64,000 nucleotides of DNA from Collinsella aerofaciens (GCF_002736145.1 NZ_CP024160.1:558001-622000), one strand, 5' to 3'. Positions 33,419-42,627 are shown, counted from the stretch's first letter. Notes: generated from the sequence alone by a model not told the origin. Numbers and translations are program-made.

Positions 33419-34351
33419 ATGATTTATACGCTCACTGCAAATCCCGCCATTGACTACAACATCGCCTGCGACGGCCTTTCGGCCAACACCGTCACCCGCA
33501 CGCGCAACGCGGTCTATACGCCCAACGGCAAGGGCCTCAATGTCTCGTTCACGCTCGATCACTACGGCGTCGACACCACGATCCTGGGCTTTTTTGCCGG
33601 CTTCTCGGGTGAGTTCATCGTCAAGGGCGCCGAGGCCCTGGGCGTGCCCGTCAAGCCCGTGTGGACCGACGGCATCACGCGCGTCAACGTCTTCCTCAAC
33701 GCCGGCCCCGACACCGAGTACAACATGGTCAACGCCGGTGCCGCCATCAACGAGGCCAACGAGCAGGAGATGTTTGAGCTTATCGATTCGCTCGCAGACA
33801 TGACCTGCCTGGTCATTAGCGGCTCGCTGCCTCCCAACACCTCCGAGGGCTTCCTGGCCGAGGTCCTGCGCCGCGTGAAGGCGAAAGGCGCTGAGTTCGT
33901 GCTCGATATCTCGAGCCATCAGCTGGCAGACCTCATTGCCATGGAGCCGCTGCTCATTAAGCCCAACGACGACGAGCTGCTCGACATCTTTGGCATTAAG
34001 GTGAGCGGTGGCGACGACGAGTCTGTCAAGGGCGCGATGGCCGAGCTGCATGCCAAGGGCGCCAAGAACGTCCTGCTGACCCTTGGTGGCGACGGCGCGT
34101 ACTTCTCCAACGGCGAGCACATCTGGTTTGCCAACCGCACCTTTGAGGTCAAGCTGCTGTCGACGGTCTGCGCCGGCGATTCCTCGCTCGCTGCCTTCCT
34201 GTCCGTGTGGCACGACGCTCCCGAGCGTGTTGAGGACGCTCTGCGCCTCTCGATGGCCACCGGCGCCAACGTGGTCGAGTGCCCGGGTTTGGGCGATTTT
34301 GCTAAGGTCGATGAGTATCAGAAGGGCATCGCCATCCGTCAGGTCTGCTAA
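33419..34351 (+). CDS. PfkB-family 1-phosphofructokinase-like kinase, copy 2
   Basis: Tandem paralogue, also 310 aa, with LTANPAIDYN, YTPNGKGLNVSF, LLIKPNDDEL and CAGDSSLAAF. The substrate-loop region shared with copy 1 is GVDTTILGFFAGFSGEFIV. A terminator lies on each side, so it is a separate unit with its own ribosome site (AAAGGA before ATG 33419). One copy may use fructose-1-phosphate and the other tagatose-6-phosphate or another ketose phosphate; sequence alone does not decide. Confidence 0.85.
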   Translation: MIYTLTANPAIDYNIACDGLSANTVTRTRNAVYTPNGKGLNVSFTLDHYGVDTTILGFFAGFSGEFIVKGAEALGVPVKPVWTDGITRVNVFLNAGPDTEYNMVNAGAAINEANEQEMFELIDSLADMTCLVISGSLPPNTSEGFLAEVLRRVKAKGAEFVLDISSHQLADLIAMEPLLIKPNDDELLDIFGIKVSGGDDESVKGAMAELHAKGAKNVLLTLGGDGAYFSNGEHIWFANRTFEVKLLSTVCAGDSSLAAFLSVWHDAPERVEDALRLSMATGANVVECPGLGDFAKVDEYQKGIAIRQVC

Positions 34352-34384
34352 CGCAACGTACGGGCCTTGGTTTCTTGCTTTGTT

Positions 34385-34421
34385 GAGCACCCGTCTCGGA
34401 TTACCGAGGCGGGTGCTTTTT
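34385..34421 (+). terminator. terminator after PfkB copy 2
   Basis: GCACCCGTCTCGG (34387-34399) pairs with CCGAGGCGGGTGC (34404-34416) with one mismatch, followed by five Ts. Confidence 0.9.
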
Positions 34422-34552
34422 CATTTCGGTGGCAGAGCTCTTGGGATTCAATCGTGCTTGAAACGCGTTTGCGTGTGCGCCCGCTCCCGTTTCTTGCTAG
34501 ACTTCTTGGAAACCGTCAATCGATATACCCGCAATCGCAGGAGGCCACAGGA

Positions 34553-35947
34553 ATGTGCAATGTTTCGCTCAACGCCACGCAGCCGTCAGCCGCCTCTCTG
34601 CGCGTGTTGCGAGCCCTCGAGGATGCCGGTCTTGAGGCCTGGTATGTGGGCGGTTGGGTGCGTGACGCGCTGATGGGATGCCCCAGCCACGATGTAGATA
34701 TGTGTTGCAGCGGCCTGTGGCAGGAGTCCAAAGCGGCGCTCGAGGCCGCCGGCATCGCGGTTGTGGAGTCGGGCATTAAATTTGGCGGAATCACGGCTAT
34801 TTCCGATGGCGAGCGTATCGAGGTCACCACGTACCGTCTGGATGGCTTTTACACCGATGGTCGCCATCCCCAGAGTGTGGAGCGTGCCGCCTCGCTCGAG
34901 GACGATCTGGCGCGCCGCGACTTTACCGTCAACGCTATGGCCTGGCATCCCGAGCGCGGGCTTGTCGACCGCTACGACGGCCAGGGTGACTTGGAGCGCA
35001 AACTGATTCGCGCTGTCGGCGATCCCAAGCGTCGCTTTAACGAGGACGCCCTGCGCATGTTGCGTGCGGTGCGCTTTGCCTGCCGCCTGGACTTTATGAT
35101 TGAGCCCGAGACTAAGCGCGCACTTGCCGAGTGCGCGCCGCTGCTCGACGCCGTGGCGCGCGAGCGCGTGGGTATTGAGCTCGAGGGCATTCTTTCGACC
35201 GGTCATGGGGGAGACGCCATGCTGCGCTACCCCGAGCTCATCTGCGCCGCCGTGCCCGAGTTGGCAGCGGGTCGCGGCTTTGATCAGCGAAGTGTCTATC
35301 ATGCGTTTAACGTTTACGAGCATATCGCCCGTGTGCTGACGGTGGCAGGGGAGCTTGCGCTGTGCGACGGCGTCGCGCCCTCGTCGAGCCTTATGTGGGC
35401 GGCGTTTTTGCACGATGTGTCCAAGCCCGAGTGTTTCACGGTCGATCACGCCGGCAGCGGACACTTCTACGGTCATCCCGAGCTCGGCGCCAAGAAGGCG
35501 CGCATCATTATGGATCGCCTGGCGCTTTCGCACGATTTGGTTCGCGACGTGTGCCTACTCATCAAGTATCACGACAAGCCGCTGCGTCCCGAGCGCTCCT
35601 GCCTGCTCAATATGATGCGCGCGCTTTCGGGCGAGGGCGTCGATACGCCGCGTCTGATTGACGAGCTCATGGATCTTAAGCGTGCCGATACGCTCGGTAA
35701 GGCCCCGTCGTGTTTCTATTACGTCGAGACGATTGAGGAGATGCGCGCGCTGGCGCACGAGCTGCTGGAGGCGGGGGAGCCCTATACGCTCAAGATGCTC
35801 GCCATCAACGGCGGCGACCTGATCCGTGCCGGAGTCAAGCCCGGGCCGGAACTGGGGCAGCTACTCAACTCCGCCCTCGACGCCGTGATCGAAGACAACA
35901 TCCCCAACGAGCGCGAAGCTCTTTTGGTCCGTCTCAACTTGAATTAG
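34553..35947 (+). CDS. cca: CCA tRNA nucleotidyltransferase
   Basis: Adds or repairs the 3' CCA of tRNAs. 464 aa, class II nucleotidyltransferase. The head domain has YVGGWVRDALMG with the metal aspartates in HDVDMCCSG, then RRDFTVNAMA and RFNEDALRMLRAVRFA. A C-terminal HD domain (FLHDVSKPECF, then LIKYHDKP) is characteristic of the HD-type enzymes and may confer phosphatase activity. AGGAGG precedes ATG 34553. Confidence 0.92.
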   Translation: MCNVSLNATQPSAASLRVLRALEDAGLEAWYVGGWVRDALMGCPSHDVDMCCSGLWQESKAALEAAGIAVVESGIKFGGITAISDGERIEVTTYRLDGFYTDGRHPQSVERAASLEDDLARRDFTVNAMAWHPERGLVDRYDGQGDLERKLIRAVGDPKRRFNEDALRMLRAVRFACRLDFMIEPETKRALAECAPLLDAVARERVGIELEGILSTGHGGDAMLRYPELICAAVPELAAGRGFDQRSVYHAFNVYEHIARVLTVAGELALCDGVAPSSSLMWAAFLHDVSKPECFTVDHAGSGHFYGHPELGAKKARIIMDRLALSHDLVRDVCLLIKYHDKPLRPERSCLLNMMRALSGEGVDTPRLIDELMDLKRADTLGKAPSCFYYVETIEEMRALAHELLEAGEPYTLKMLAINGGDLIRAGVKPGPELGQLLNSALDAVIEDNIPNEREALLVRLNLN

Positions 35948-35977
35948 CTACCCAGTTTACCTGTGTGTTCCATAACC

Positions 35978-36000
35978 TGCCGACAATTTTTCGGCAATTT
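35978..36000 (+). terminator. weak terminator after cca
   Basis: TGCCGA (35978-35983) pairs with TCGGCA (35991-35996), followed by ATTTGGAATTT. The stem is short, so this is tentative. Confidence 0.4.
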
Positions 36001-36011
36001 GGAATTTCTTC

Positions 36012-36040
36012 TTGCGCTGATGTTTTTTGTCCCGTAATAT
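36012..36040 (+). promoter_or_regulatory. candidate promoter of the tRNA-Glu pair
   Basis: TTGCGC (36012-36017) and TAATAT (36035-36040) are separated by exactly 17 nt and lie 35 nt upstream of the first tRNA. Confidence 0.6.
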
Positions 36041-36074
36041 ATTTCCTCGCAGCACGGCAGTGCAGATGTCATGT

Positions 36075-36151
36075 GGCCCGTTCGTCTAGCGGTTTAGGAC
36101 GCCGCCCTCTCAAGGCGGAGATCACCAGTTCGAATCTGGTACGGGCTACCA
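36075..36151 (+). tRNA. tRNA-Glu (CTC), copy 1
   Basis: 77 nt with encoded CCA. Acceptor GGCCCGT pairs with ACGGGCT (with one G-U). The anticodon stem CCGCC/GGCGG encloses loop CTCTCAA, giving anticodon CTC. The T arm is ACCAG/CTGGT around TTCGAAT. It reads GAG codons, which dominate glutamate in this genome. Confidence 0.93.
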
Positions 36152-36173
36152 CTTCTTTTCTGCTGAGCCCTAT

Positions 36174-36250
36174 GGCCCGTTCGTCTAGCGGTTTAGGACG
36201 CCGCCCTCTCAAGGCGGAGATCACCAGTTCGAATCTGGTACGGGCTACCA
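36174..36250 (+). tRNA. tRNA-Glu (CTC), copy 2
   Basis: Identical in sequence to copy 1 over all 77 nt, separated by a 22-nt spacer. The pair is probably one transcript, followed by a terminator. Confidence 0.93.
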
Positions 36251-36261
36251 CGCATCTGATA

Positions 36262-36298
36262 CCCGGACTTCCCATGGAAGGCCGGGTTTTTTATTTTC
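36262..36298 (+). terminator. terminator after the tRNA pair
   Basis: CCCGG (36262-36266), reinforced by TCC/GGA, pairs with CCGGG (36282-36286); TTTTTT follows. Confidence 0.75.
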
Positions 36299-36400
36299 AA
36301 ACAACCGTCTGCAATTCCCGTTTGAACCAGAGCTTTGCGTTCTGCTTATGGTCCTTGCGGGTACAATATCCAAGATATTTTGACTGTTAGAAGGAGTCTC

Positions 36401-37708
36401 ATGACGGAGTCCTCTCAGCATACGTCTAAGCCCCAGGTTGAGGTTGAGGCCTCGGGCGGAGATGACAATAAGAGCGCACGCCGCGGCGCCATCTTTATCG
36501 GCGTCGTGCTGGTGGGTTATATCGTCTATCTGGTGGTAACCGGGCAGATGGGGCAGTTCTGGGCCGCTATGTCGAGCGTGCAGGCGTCATGGCTCTTTGT
36601 CGCGTGTCTTTGCATGTTCATGTATCTGTTCTTTGGCATTGTGGCCTATGCGATCGCCGTATGGCTCGACCCCAATTCACCCGTCGGCATTCGCGACCTG
36701 ATTTCGGTCGAGGCGAGTGGCATCTTCTTTGGCAACCTCACACCTATGATGATGGGCTCGACTCCCGCCCAGATCTACCGCCTGACCAAGGCGGGCCAAA
36801 ATGTCGGCGAGGCTGGCGCCACGCAGTTCACACGCTTTATCGTGTACCAGTTTGGCCTCGTTGCCTGGGGCGCTATCCTACTGCTTGCTCGCATGCCGTT
36901 TTTCGCCGAGCGCTATGGCGACATGACGCTGCTGTGCGTCTTTAGCTTTGGTGGGCACTGCTGCATCTTGCTTGGCATCTTCGCCGTCGCGCTCATGCCT
37001 AAGACCGTCACGCGCGTCGCCCATTGCATCATCAATTGGCTTGAGCGCATTGGTGTCTCGGCCACTAAGATCGAGGGATGGCGCGCGTTTGTCGATGGCG
37101 AGATCTACTCCTTCTCCGAGAAGTTCAAGCTTTCGGCCGGACATTTTTCTTCCATGCTGCTCACCGTGTTTATCACCATGCTGCAGCTCGCGTTTTTCTA
37201 TCTGGTGCCGTATTTCCTGATGCTTGCCTTTGGCCACCACGAGGTCGACTTTTTCTCGGTCATGGCCGCGAGCGCTTTTGTCCAGCTGCTGAGCTCTGCG
37301 GTTCCCTTGCCCGGTGGAACTGGTGGCGCTGAGGGCGGCTTTGCATTGTTCTTGGGTCATTTCTTTGGGTCGGCTTCGACCGCTGGCTATCTGCTGTGGC
37401 GCCTCATTACGTTTATTGCGCCGACCATTTTGGCTGCGCCCCTGTTGGGACTTAAGAGTGCCCACAACGAGAGCATCCATGCGCACTGGGATCGCGTGAT
37501 GCGCAAGCTCGGCCGCACGCCTCAGACGCCCTCTGCGCCCACTAAGCCGCACCCCACGAATGCTGTTACCGTTGATCCCAAGAAGCACGCTCAGAAGGCT
37601 TCTGGGACCGCTAAGCCGGCTCATAAAGCCTATGTGCGCCAGACAGGCGATGGTATTCGCGTATCTCCGTCGGCACTCAATAAGAAGAAGCACCCTAAGT
37701 CGCAGTAG
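36401..37708 (+). CDS. flippase-like/lysylphosphatidylglycerol synthase TM-type membrane protein
   Basis: 435 aa with about eight hydrophobic segments between residues 25 and 345, of the UPF0104/YbhN and MprF flippase-domain family. Conserved-looking elements are GIFFGNLTPMMMGSTPAQIYRL and the later SAVPLPGGTGGAEGGFA, the family signature. The C-terminal tail of about 75 residues is basic and proline/threonine-rich. AAGGAG precedes ATG 36401. No synthetase domain is fused, so lysyl transfer is not expected; lipid translocation is possible. Confidence 0.8.
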   Translation: MTESSQHTSKPQVEVEASGGDDNKSARRGAIFIGVVLVGYIVYLVVTGQMGQFWAAMSSVQASWLFVACLCMFMYLFFGIVAYAIAVWLDPNSPVGIRDLISVEASGIFFGNLTPMMMGSTPAQIYRLTKAGQNVGEAGATQFTRFIVYQFGLVAWGAILLLARMPFFAERYGDMTLLCVFSFGGHCCILLGIFAVALMPKTVTRVAHCIINWLERIGVSATKIEGWRAFVDGEIYSFSEKFKLSAGHFSSMLLTVFITMLQLAFFYLVPYFLMLAFGHHEVDFFSVMAASAFVQLLSSAVPLPGGTGGAEGGFALFLGHFFGSASTAGYLLWRLITFIAPTILAAPLLGLKSAHNESIHAHWDRVMRKLGRTPQTPSAPTKPHPTNAVTVDPKKHAQKASGTAKPAHKAYVRQTGDGIRVSPSALNKKKHPKSQ

Positions 37709-37824
37709 GACAGTCGTGCGTTCTTCATGATGCGGGGCATATTTGTGCTGTATGGGGGATAATCCTCTTACGTAGATTATCTCTCATCTGTTGATGAATG
37801 CTCGCATATCGAAGGGACACGCCC

Positions 37825-38436
37825 ATGGCAACCAGCAAACCGCGTCTTGACCGCCGCATTGTTCGCAGCCGTAATGCCATCCTTTCCGCTTTCGAGCGCC
37901 TGCTCATGGAAAAGCCGCTGGCAGACATTACGGTGAGTGCCATCGCACGCGAGGCCAATGTCGACCGCAAAACCTTCTACGTGCACTTTGGCACGGTTGA
38001 CGGCCTGCTCGATGCCATTGCCGTCGATGTGGTGGAGATGATTGTCGACTCGGTCGAGAAAACGCTTGCTTCCATGGACGGCGACACTAACGAGCGCGCC
38101 CTGGGCGCGGCGGCGACCTTCTTTAAAACCGTTAACGAGGCACTGTGCAACAACTTGGTGCTCAATCGTCAGCTGATCGAGAACATTCCGCTCGATGATT
38201 TTATGGCTCGTCTTCGTGCGCCGCTCGAGCACGAGATTGCCGAGCGCGATCTGCTGCCCCAAGGTCTCAAGGACGAGATGTTCGATTACTATCTGGCGTT
38301 TTTGCTGTCAGGCATTATCGGTATCTATCGCACGTGGGCACTGTCTGACGGATCGGTTCCTATCGAGCGTGTGTCGGAGGTCGCCAACGATCTGACTCTC
38401 AATGGTCTGTCGAGTCTGGAATCTCGCTTGGATTAG
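37825..38436 (+). CDS. TetR-family transcriptional regulator
   Basis: 203 aa. The N-terminal DNA-binding domain has the TetR pattern RSRNAILSAFERLL, then the helix-turn-helix ITVSAIAREANVDRKTFYVHF. The ligand domain is unassigned. It resembles the subgroup with a C-terminal TetR_C region (residues about 95-200). GAAGGG precedes ATG 37825. It is the last native-looking gene before the corrinoid island; its target is unknown. Confidence 0.87.
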   Translation: MATSKPRLDRRIVRSRNAILSAFERLLMEKPLADITVSAIAREANVDRKTFYVHFGTVDGLLDAIAVDVVEMIVDSVEKTLASMDGDTNERALGAAATFFKTVNEALCNNLVLNRQLIENIPLDDFMARLRAPLEHEIAERDLLPQGLKDEMFDYYLAFLLSGIIGIYRTWALSDGSVPIERVSEVANDLTLNGLSSLESRLD

Positions 38437-38439
38437 GCG

Positions 38440-38676
38440 CAGGCTCGAGTTCGTGAGGCGCTTGTCGGGGTGCAGCCCGATTGACCAGGCGACGAGCATC
38501 CCGCCGAAGCAGTCGATGACTGGGCCCAGGTAGACCTTCTCGCCGCCTGGGAGCCTGAACTCGGTGATGTCGGTGAGCCACAGCCGGTTGGGCTCGTCGG
38601 CGTGGAAATTCCTGTTCACGAGGTTCTCCGGCGCCTTGGAGACCTCGCCGGCGTAGGAGCTGTAGCCTGAGGATCC
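38440..38676 (-). pseudogene. IS3-family transposase (OrfB) fragment
   Basis: The minus strand encodes about 79 codons of an IS3-type integrase core: YAGEVSKAPENL, then NRNFHADEPNRLWLTDITEF and GPVIDCFGGMLVAWSIG. The first two catalytic aspartates (in LTDITEF and VIDCFGG) are present. The DDE glutamate and everything downstream are lost at the tetR end, and a stop codon precedes the fragment. No start or terminal repeats are seen. It marks the left edge of the GC-rich island. Confidence 0.82.
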
Positions 38677-38693
38677 TTAAATGAAAGTCCAGT

Positions 38694-40010
38694 TTATCCT
38701 TCCCACTCCAATTGGGAATCCTCCGATGCGCCTTCGCACGCTCGCATGACCTCGATATCATGCGAGCGTGCGAACTCGACGAGCTCTGCGTTGCGGGCGT
38801 TTATGGTGCCGAAGGCGGCGGGGCACACGATAAGGAGCGCGCAGTGGACGAGGAGCTCTTTGGCGCGGGCCATGGTTTTATCCCCGATCGGCTCGAAGGC
38901 GCGCTCGGCCACGCATTCCGTCGCCAGGTCGCGCGCGAGCTCGCAGTCGATGTCCCCTTCGTGCAGAACGCCCGCGTAGAACGCCTTGCCCTGCCGAATG
39001 AGCTGGCGAAACACAGTCGACCCCGTACCTGCGCCGGCGATGACGAACGTGTGCGCATCGCCGTGTGGGCGCCCAATTTCCACGCTGCCGAAGCGCTCGT
39101 TGAAGGTGCCATGTTGAAGGCCGTAGAGCTCGCCAATTGTCTCGCGCGTGAATATGTCCTCGGGTGCGCCGGCGCGGAAGACCCGGCCGTCTTTCACGCA
39201 AATCACCTTGTCGGCGCTTTTCTGCGCGAGCTCGAGTTCGTGGATGGACATGATGACAGCCACATTCCGCGATTTCGCAAGGTGGCGAAGTATTCGCAGC
39301 AGGTCGATCTGGTAGCGGATATCGAGATACGACGTGGGCTCGTCGAGCACGAGCACACGCGGATCCTGCGCGATGGCGCGTGCGAGCATGACGCGCTGGC
39401 GTTGCCCGTCGCTTATCTGCATGAAGTCGCGCTCGGCGAGCTCTTCCACATGTGCGGTTTTCATGGCCTCGTCGACCCGACTATGGTCGTTAGGCGAGAG
39501 TGTGCCCATTCGCCCGGTGTAGGGATGTCTTCCCGCCTCTACGATATCGCGGCAGGTGAGGAGCTCGGTCCGGGGGCGATCTGTCAGCATAACGGCAAGG
39601 TTCCTTGCGAACTCCGCCGTCTTCCATCGGGAAATCTCTCGCCCGTCGAGCTCGACCGCGCCGGCAAGCGGTGCTAGATGGCGTGTGATGGTTTTCAAGA
39701 TGGTCGACTTGCCCGAGCCGTTCGGCCCGATGAGCGCCACGACGTCGCCCGCGCGAACCTCCAGATCGACGCCTTCGACTACAACCTTCTTGTCGTAGCC
39801 CGCCGACAGGTCGCTTATGCGGAAAAGCGGCGCTCCGTCAGCCTGCGTTTCGACCGGGGTTTCGAGGTTCGACTCCGCTCGGAGGAGGCGTTCCGCGCGC
39901 AGTTCCGCACGAGCCGAAAGTGCCTTCTGGCGCTTTCGTGTGAGCTCAGGACTGTCTAAGCATGGAATGTCCCCTCTGAGCATTTTGGGCCGCGGCACGA
40001 ATTCCCCCAT
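38694..40010 (-). CDS. btuD: corrinoid/iron-type ABC transporter ATPase with C-terminal extension
   Basis: 438 aa. The ABC domain (about residues 60-300) has Walker A IGPNGSGKST, signature ISDGQRQRVMLARA and Walker B VLVLDEPTSYLD, matching the FecE/BtuD class. A further domain of about 130 residues follows, beginning near HTFVIAGAGTGSTVFRQ, with Rossmann-like alternation; its role is unknown. An extra N-terminal 55 residues are charged. It abuts the permease gene directly. The upstream riboswitch makes cobalamin, cobinamide or a related tetrapyrrole the likely cargo. Confidence 0.85.
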   Translation of the reverse strand: MGEFVPRPKMLRGDIPCLDSPELTRKRQKALSARAELRAERLLRAESNLETPVETQADGAPLFRISDLSAGYDKKVVVEGVDLEVRAGDVVALIGPNGSGKSTILKTITRHLAPLAGAVELDGREISRWKTAEFARNLAVMLTDRPRTELLTCRDIVEAGRHPYTGRMGTLSPNDHSRVDEAMKTAHVEELAERDFMQISDGQRQRVMLARAIAQDPRVLVLDEPTSYLDIRYQIDLLRILRHLAKSRNVAVIMSIHELELAQKSADKVICVKDGRVFRAGAPEDIFTRETIGELYGLQHGTFNERFGSVEIGRPHGDAHTFVIAGAGTGSTVFRQLIRQGKAFYAGVLHEGDIDCELARDLATECVAERAFEPIGDKTMARAKELLVHCALLIVCPAAFGTINARNAELVEFARSHDIEVMRACEGASEDSQLEWEG

Positions 40011-41051
40011 CTACCTCACCCGCTTCTTCAACATGAGCGCGATAACCACCGGCGCGCCGAAGATGGCGGTGACTGCGCTGATGGAAAGCTCGACGGGAGA
40101 GAACAGCGTGCGCGCGATCAAATCGCAGCCCGCGCAGAAGATGGCGCCTCCCAAGAAGCACGCAGGAATCACGCGGATGGGCTTCGACGACTTTAGCGCC
40201 GACTTCACGAGATGCGGAACCGCGATGCCTACGAACGACACCGGACCAGCGAACGCGGTCACGCAGGCGGAGAGCATGCTCGCTAGAAGGACGAGCACCA
40301 CGCGGAAGCGTGCGACGTTCACGCCGACGCTTTTCGCGTAGGTTTCTCCCAGCTGGAAGGCGGAAAGGGGCTTCGATATCGCGAATACGCATGCGCTCAC
40401 GGTGATCACCACGACCGCGATGACCGCCACGTCGTCCCAGCTCGAACCCGAGAAGCTACCCAAAGACCAGTTGTGCAGGTTCACGATGGACTGGTCGTCG
40501 GCGAAGGCGATGAGGAAGTTCGTCGCCGCCGAGCAGATGTATCCCACCATGACACCCGCCACGATGAGCATGGCCATGGAATTTATGCGCCGTGCGATGA
40601 GGAGCACGAAGCCGATTGTGATAAGCGAGCCCAGAAACGCTGCGGCCACCATGGCCGGCGAGGACATGGCCTGGTTCGCGCCTAGAAGTACGATCATCGT
40701 AAGCGCGACGACGAACTTTGCGCCCGAGGAGACGCCCAAGATGAACGGATCGGCGATGGGGTTGTTGAAAAACGTCTGCAGCAGGAACCCGGAGAGCGAA
40801 AGTGCCCCGCCGAGAAGCACGGCTGAAAGCACGCGCGGCAGGCGAATCTCCCAGATGACCTGGCTTTCCATGGAATTGGCCGCGCCGCCCGAAAGGATGC
40901 CGGGGATGTGGTCAGCGGGCACGAGCACACTCCCGATGCACAGGTTGGCCCCGACGAGCACGATGAGGGCAACAGCGAGCAGCGCCGTCACGACGCGACA
41001 CCGCGCGGCGCGCCCCGATTCGTCGTATGCCATGGAAATCCGGCTTCTCAT
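40011..41051 (-). CDS. btuC: FecCD-family ABC permease, corrinoid/tetrapyrrole type
   Basis: 346 aa with about ten hydrophobic segments, typical of BtuC/FecCD/FhuB permeases. Characteristic parts are IRLPRVLSAVLLGGALSLSG near residue 70 and the cytoplasmic coupling region FVGIAVPHLVKSALKSS. It lies between its ATPase (0-nt gap) and the binding protein (4-nt gap), giving a complete type II importer. Confidence 0.9.
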   Translation of the reverse strand: MRSRISMAYDESGRAARCRVVTALLAVALIVLVGANLCIGSVLVPADHIPGILSGGAANSMESQVIWEIRLPRVLSAVLLGGALSLSGFLLQTFFNNPIADPFILGVSSGAKFVVALTMIVLLGANQAMSSPAMVAAAFLGSLITIGFVLLIARRINSMAMLIVAGVMVGYICSAATNFLIAFADDQSIVNLHNWSLGSFSGSSWDDVAVIAVVVITVSACVFAISKPLSAFQLGETYAKSVGVNVARFRVVLVLLASMLSACVTAFAGPVSFVGIAVPHLVKSALKSSKPIRVIPACFLGGAIFCAGCDLIARTLFSPVELSISAVTAIFGAPVVIALMLKKRVR

Positions 41052-41055
41052 GGCG

Positions 41056-42627
41056 CTAGCCGAGCTTCCTCAGATAATGGAAGTCGCTCGCGTCATCGCC
41101 GGTGAACGCCCCGTGCAGCTCGTCGATAATGTCGGCGGTGGAAGTCATCTGCTGGTACATGTCGGCGCTTGTGACCCAGACGTTGCCGTTCTTCACGGCT
41201 TTGAACTGCGACAATAGCGCGTTTTTGCCTACGAAGTCGTTCAAGGTGGCAACCGATTCGTCGATGGTGCCGTTGTAGACGATGATGTCGGCATCCTTCG
41301 CCGTCGCGTAGAAGCGCTCCATTTCGAGCGTTACTGACGAACCTGACGTCGACGCCGTCTGCGCGTCATCGAGCGCATAGCTGCCGCCTGCAAGCTCGAT
41401 CATCTGCGCCACGTAGTCGCCCGCCCGCCGCGTGACGGCGGCCCCGTTCGAGTTAATGTAGAAATACGCCACGGTTTTACCTGACGACGCGAGCCTCGAC
41501 GTTTGCTCGACGCGGGCCTTCTGCTCGTTGAACAGGTGCGCGGCCTCGTCTTCCTTGTCGAATAGGACGCCGAAAAGCTTAATCCACTCGACGCGCCCGA
41601 GTGCTTCGGGCTCGCTCGACGACTGTTCGGTGAGCACGACGAGCCCGAGCTTCTGCAGCTTTTCCTTCACATCGGGCGTGTGGTTGATCATGGTGTTCTC
41701 GATGGCGAGCGTGCAGCCCGAGGCCGATATTCGCTCGTAGTCGGGCGCGCTGTACTTGCCGCCGTAGGCGATCGCCCCACTTTCGAGTGCGCTTTTGAAG
41801 CCCGCGACCGAGCAATCGTCGGCCTTCGTGCCCGACATGATGATATTGTCGTTCGCATCGAGCGCGTCGACTAGGCACATCGTTGCCGACGACACGAGGT
41901 ACACCTTGTCGGCGGGGCGCCTTATGACCGCGATGTCGGAGCTCAACCCATCAGGTACCTTCGCATCTTGCGGCACCACGAGGAAGCGCTCCCCGTTCGA
42001 CACGCAGATAAGCCGCAAGCCGCCTTCGAACTCGTCGACAGTGAAGTGCTTGGCGTATTCAAGCTGAAGCGCCCCCGTCGGCTCCCAGCCGCAGCCCAAA
42101 TCGGCGTTGTGGAAGTCGGCCGTGGCGCTTGAAGCCGTTACCGCAGGGGAGCCGCCGCTTGCTTCGTCGCCCGATTTCTCCTTCATGGTGGATGAGTCGA
42201 AGTGGATCGTGTAGTCGATGGTGTGCGGCGTCGACATGGCGACGGTCTCGGCCGACACGGCAATGTCCTCGTCGAGCGTGACGGGTATCTCGAACGTGGA
42301 GTTTCCGCCGTCGTTTACGGGCGCGTAGTCCACGCCGTCGACGGTCATCTTGTCGTAGTTCGAACTCGACCAGGTGATGGTCGCGGTGTAGGTGTCACCA
42401 TCCTTCACAATTGTGGTGGGCGAGGCGATGCTTGCGCGCCCTGACCCGCCGGAAAGCGAAACACTCACAGTGTATTCCTGAGAGCCCGCCGTGCCACCGG
42501 TCGCGTTCGGGCTCGCACTGCACCCCGCGAAGGGAAGCGCGAGCAGGGCGACGAGAACGCAGGCGATCGCGCGCGCCGCGATGCCGTGGCGCCTCCTGTT
42601 TTCCCCCTTGGGAAGAATCGACCGCAT
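41056..42627 (-). CDS. btuF: ABC substrate-binding lipoprotein, BtuF-like with N-terminal beta domain
   Basis: 523 aa. A signal peptide ends in a lipobox (LALPFAGC, Cys at about residue 36). Next is a beta-rich domain (about 48-145) with WSSSNYDKMTVDGVDY and GGNSTFEIPV, resembling domains seen in Gram-positive haem/iron binding lipoproteins. Then comes the helical-backbone BtuF/FepB fold (about 190-510), with VVLTEQSSSEPEALGRVEWI and ending in DIIDELHGAF. The extra domain may capture a ligand at the cell wall. It is cotranscribed with the permease. Confidence 0.85.
   Translation of the reverse strand: MRSILPKGENRRRHGIAARAIACVLVALLALPFAGCSASPNATGGTAGSQEYTVSVSLSGGSGRASIASPTTIVKDGDTYTATITWSSSNYDKMTVDGVDYAPVNDGGNSTFEIPVTLDEDIAVSAETVAMSTPHTIDYTIHFDSSTMKEKSGDEASGGSPAVTASSATADFHNADLGCGWEPTGALQLEYAKHFTVDEFEGGLRLICVSNGERFLVVPQDAKVPDGLSSDIAVIRRPADKVYLVSSATMCLVDALDANDNIIMSGTKADDCSVAGFKSALESGAIAYGGKYSAPDYERISASGCTLAIENTMINHTPDVKEKLQKLGLVVLTEQSSSEPEALGRVEWIKLFGVLFDKEDEAAHLFNEQKARVEQTSRLASSGKTVAYFYINSNGAAVTRRAGDYVAQMIELAGGSYALDDAQTASTSGSSVTLEMERFYATAKDADIIVYNGTIDESVATLNDFVGKNALLSQFKAVKNGNVWVTSADMYQQMTSTADIIDELHGAFTGDDASDFHYLRKLG

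Noticed and set aside
36075-36250. Direct repeats resembling a CRISPR array
   Set aside because: There are only two units, and each folds as a complete tRNA-Glu with encoded CCA.
38712-39677. Open frame opposite the ABC ATPase gene
   Set aside because: The minus strand encodes a complete ABC protein with Walker A, signature and Walker B; the plus frame has no motif.
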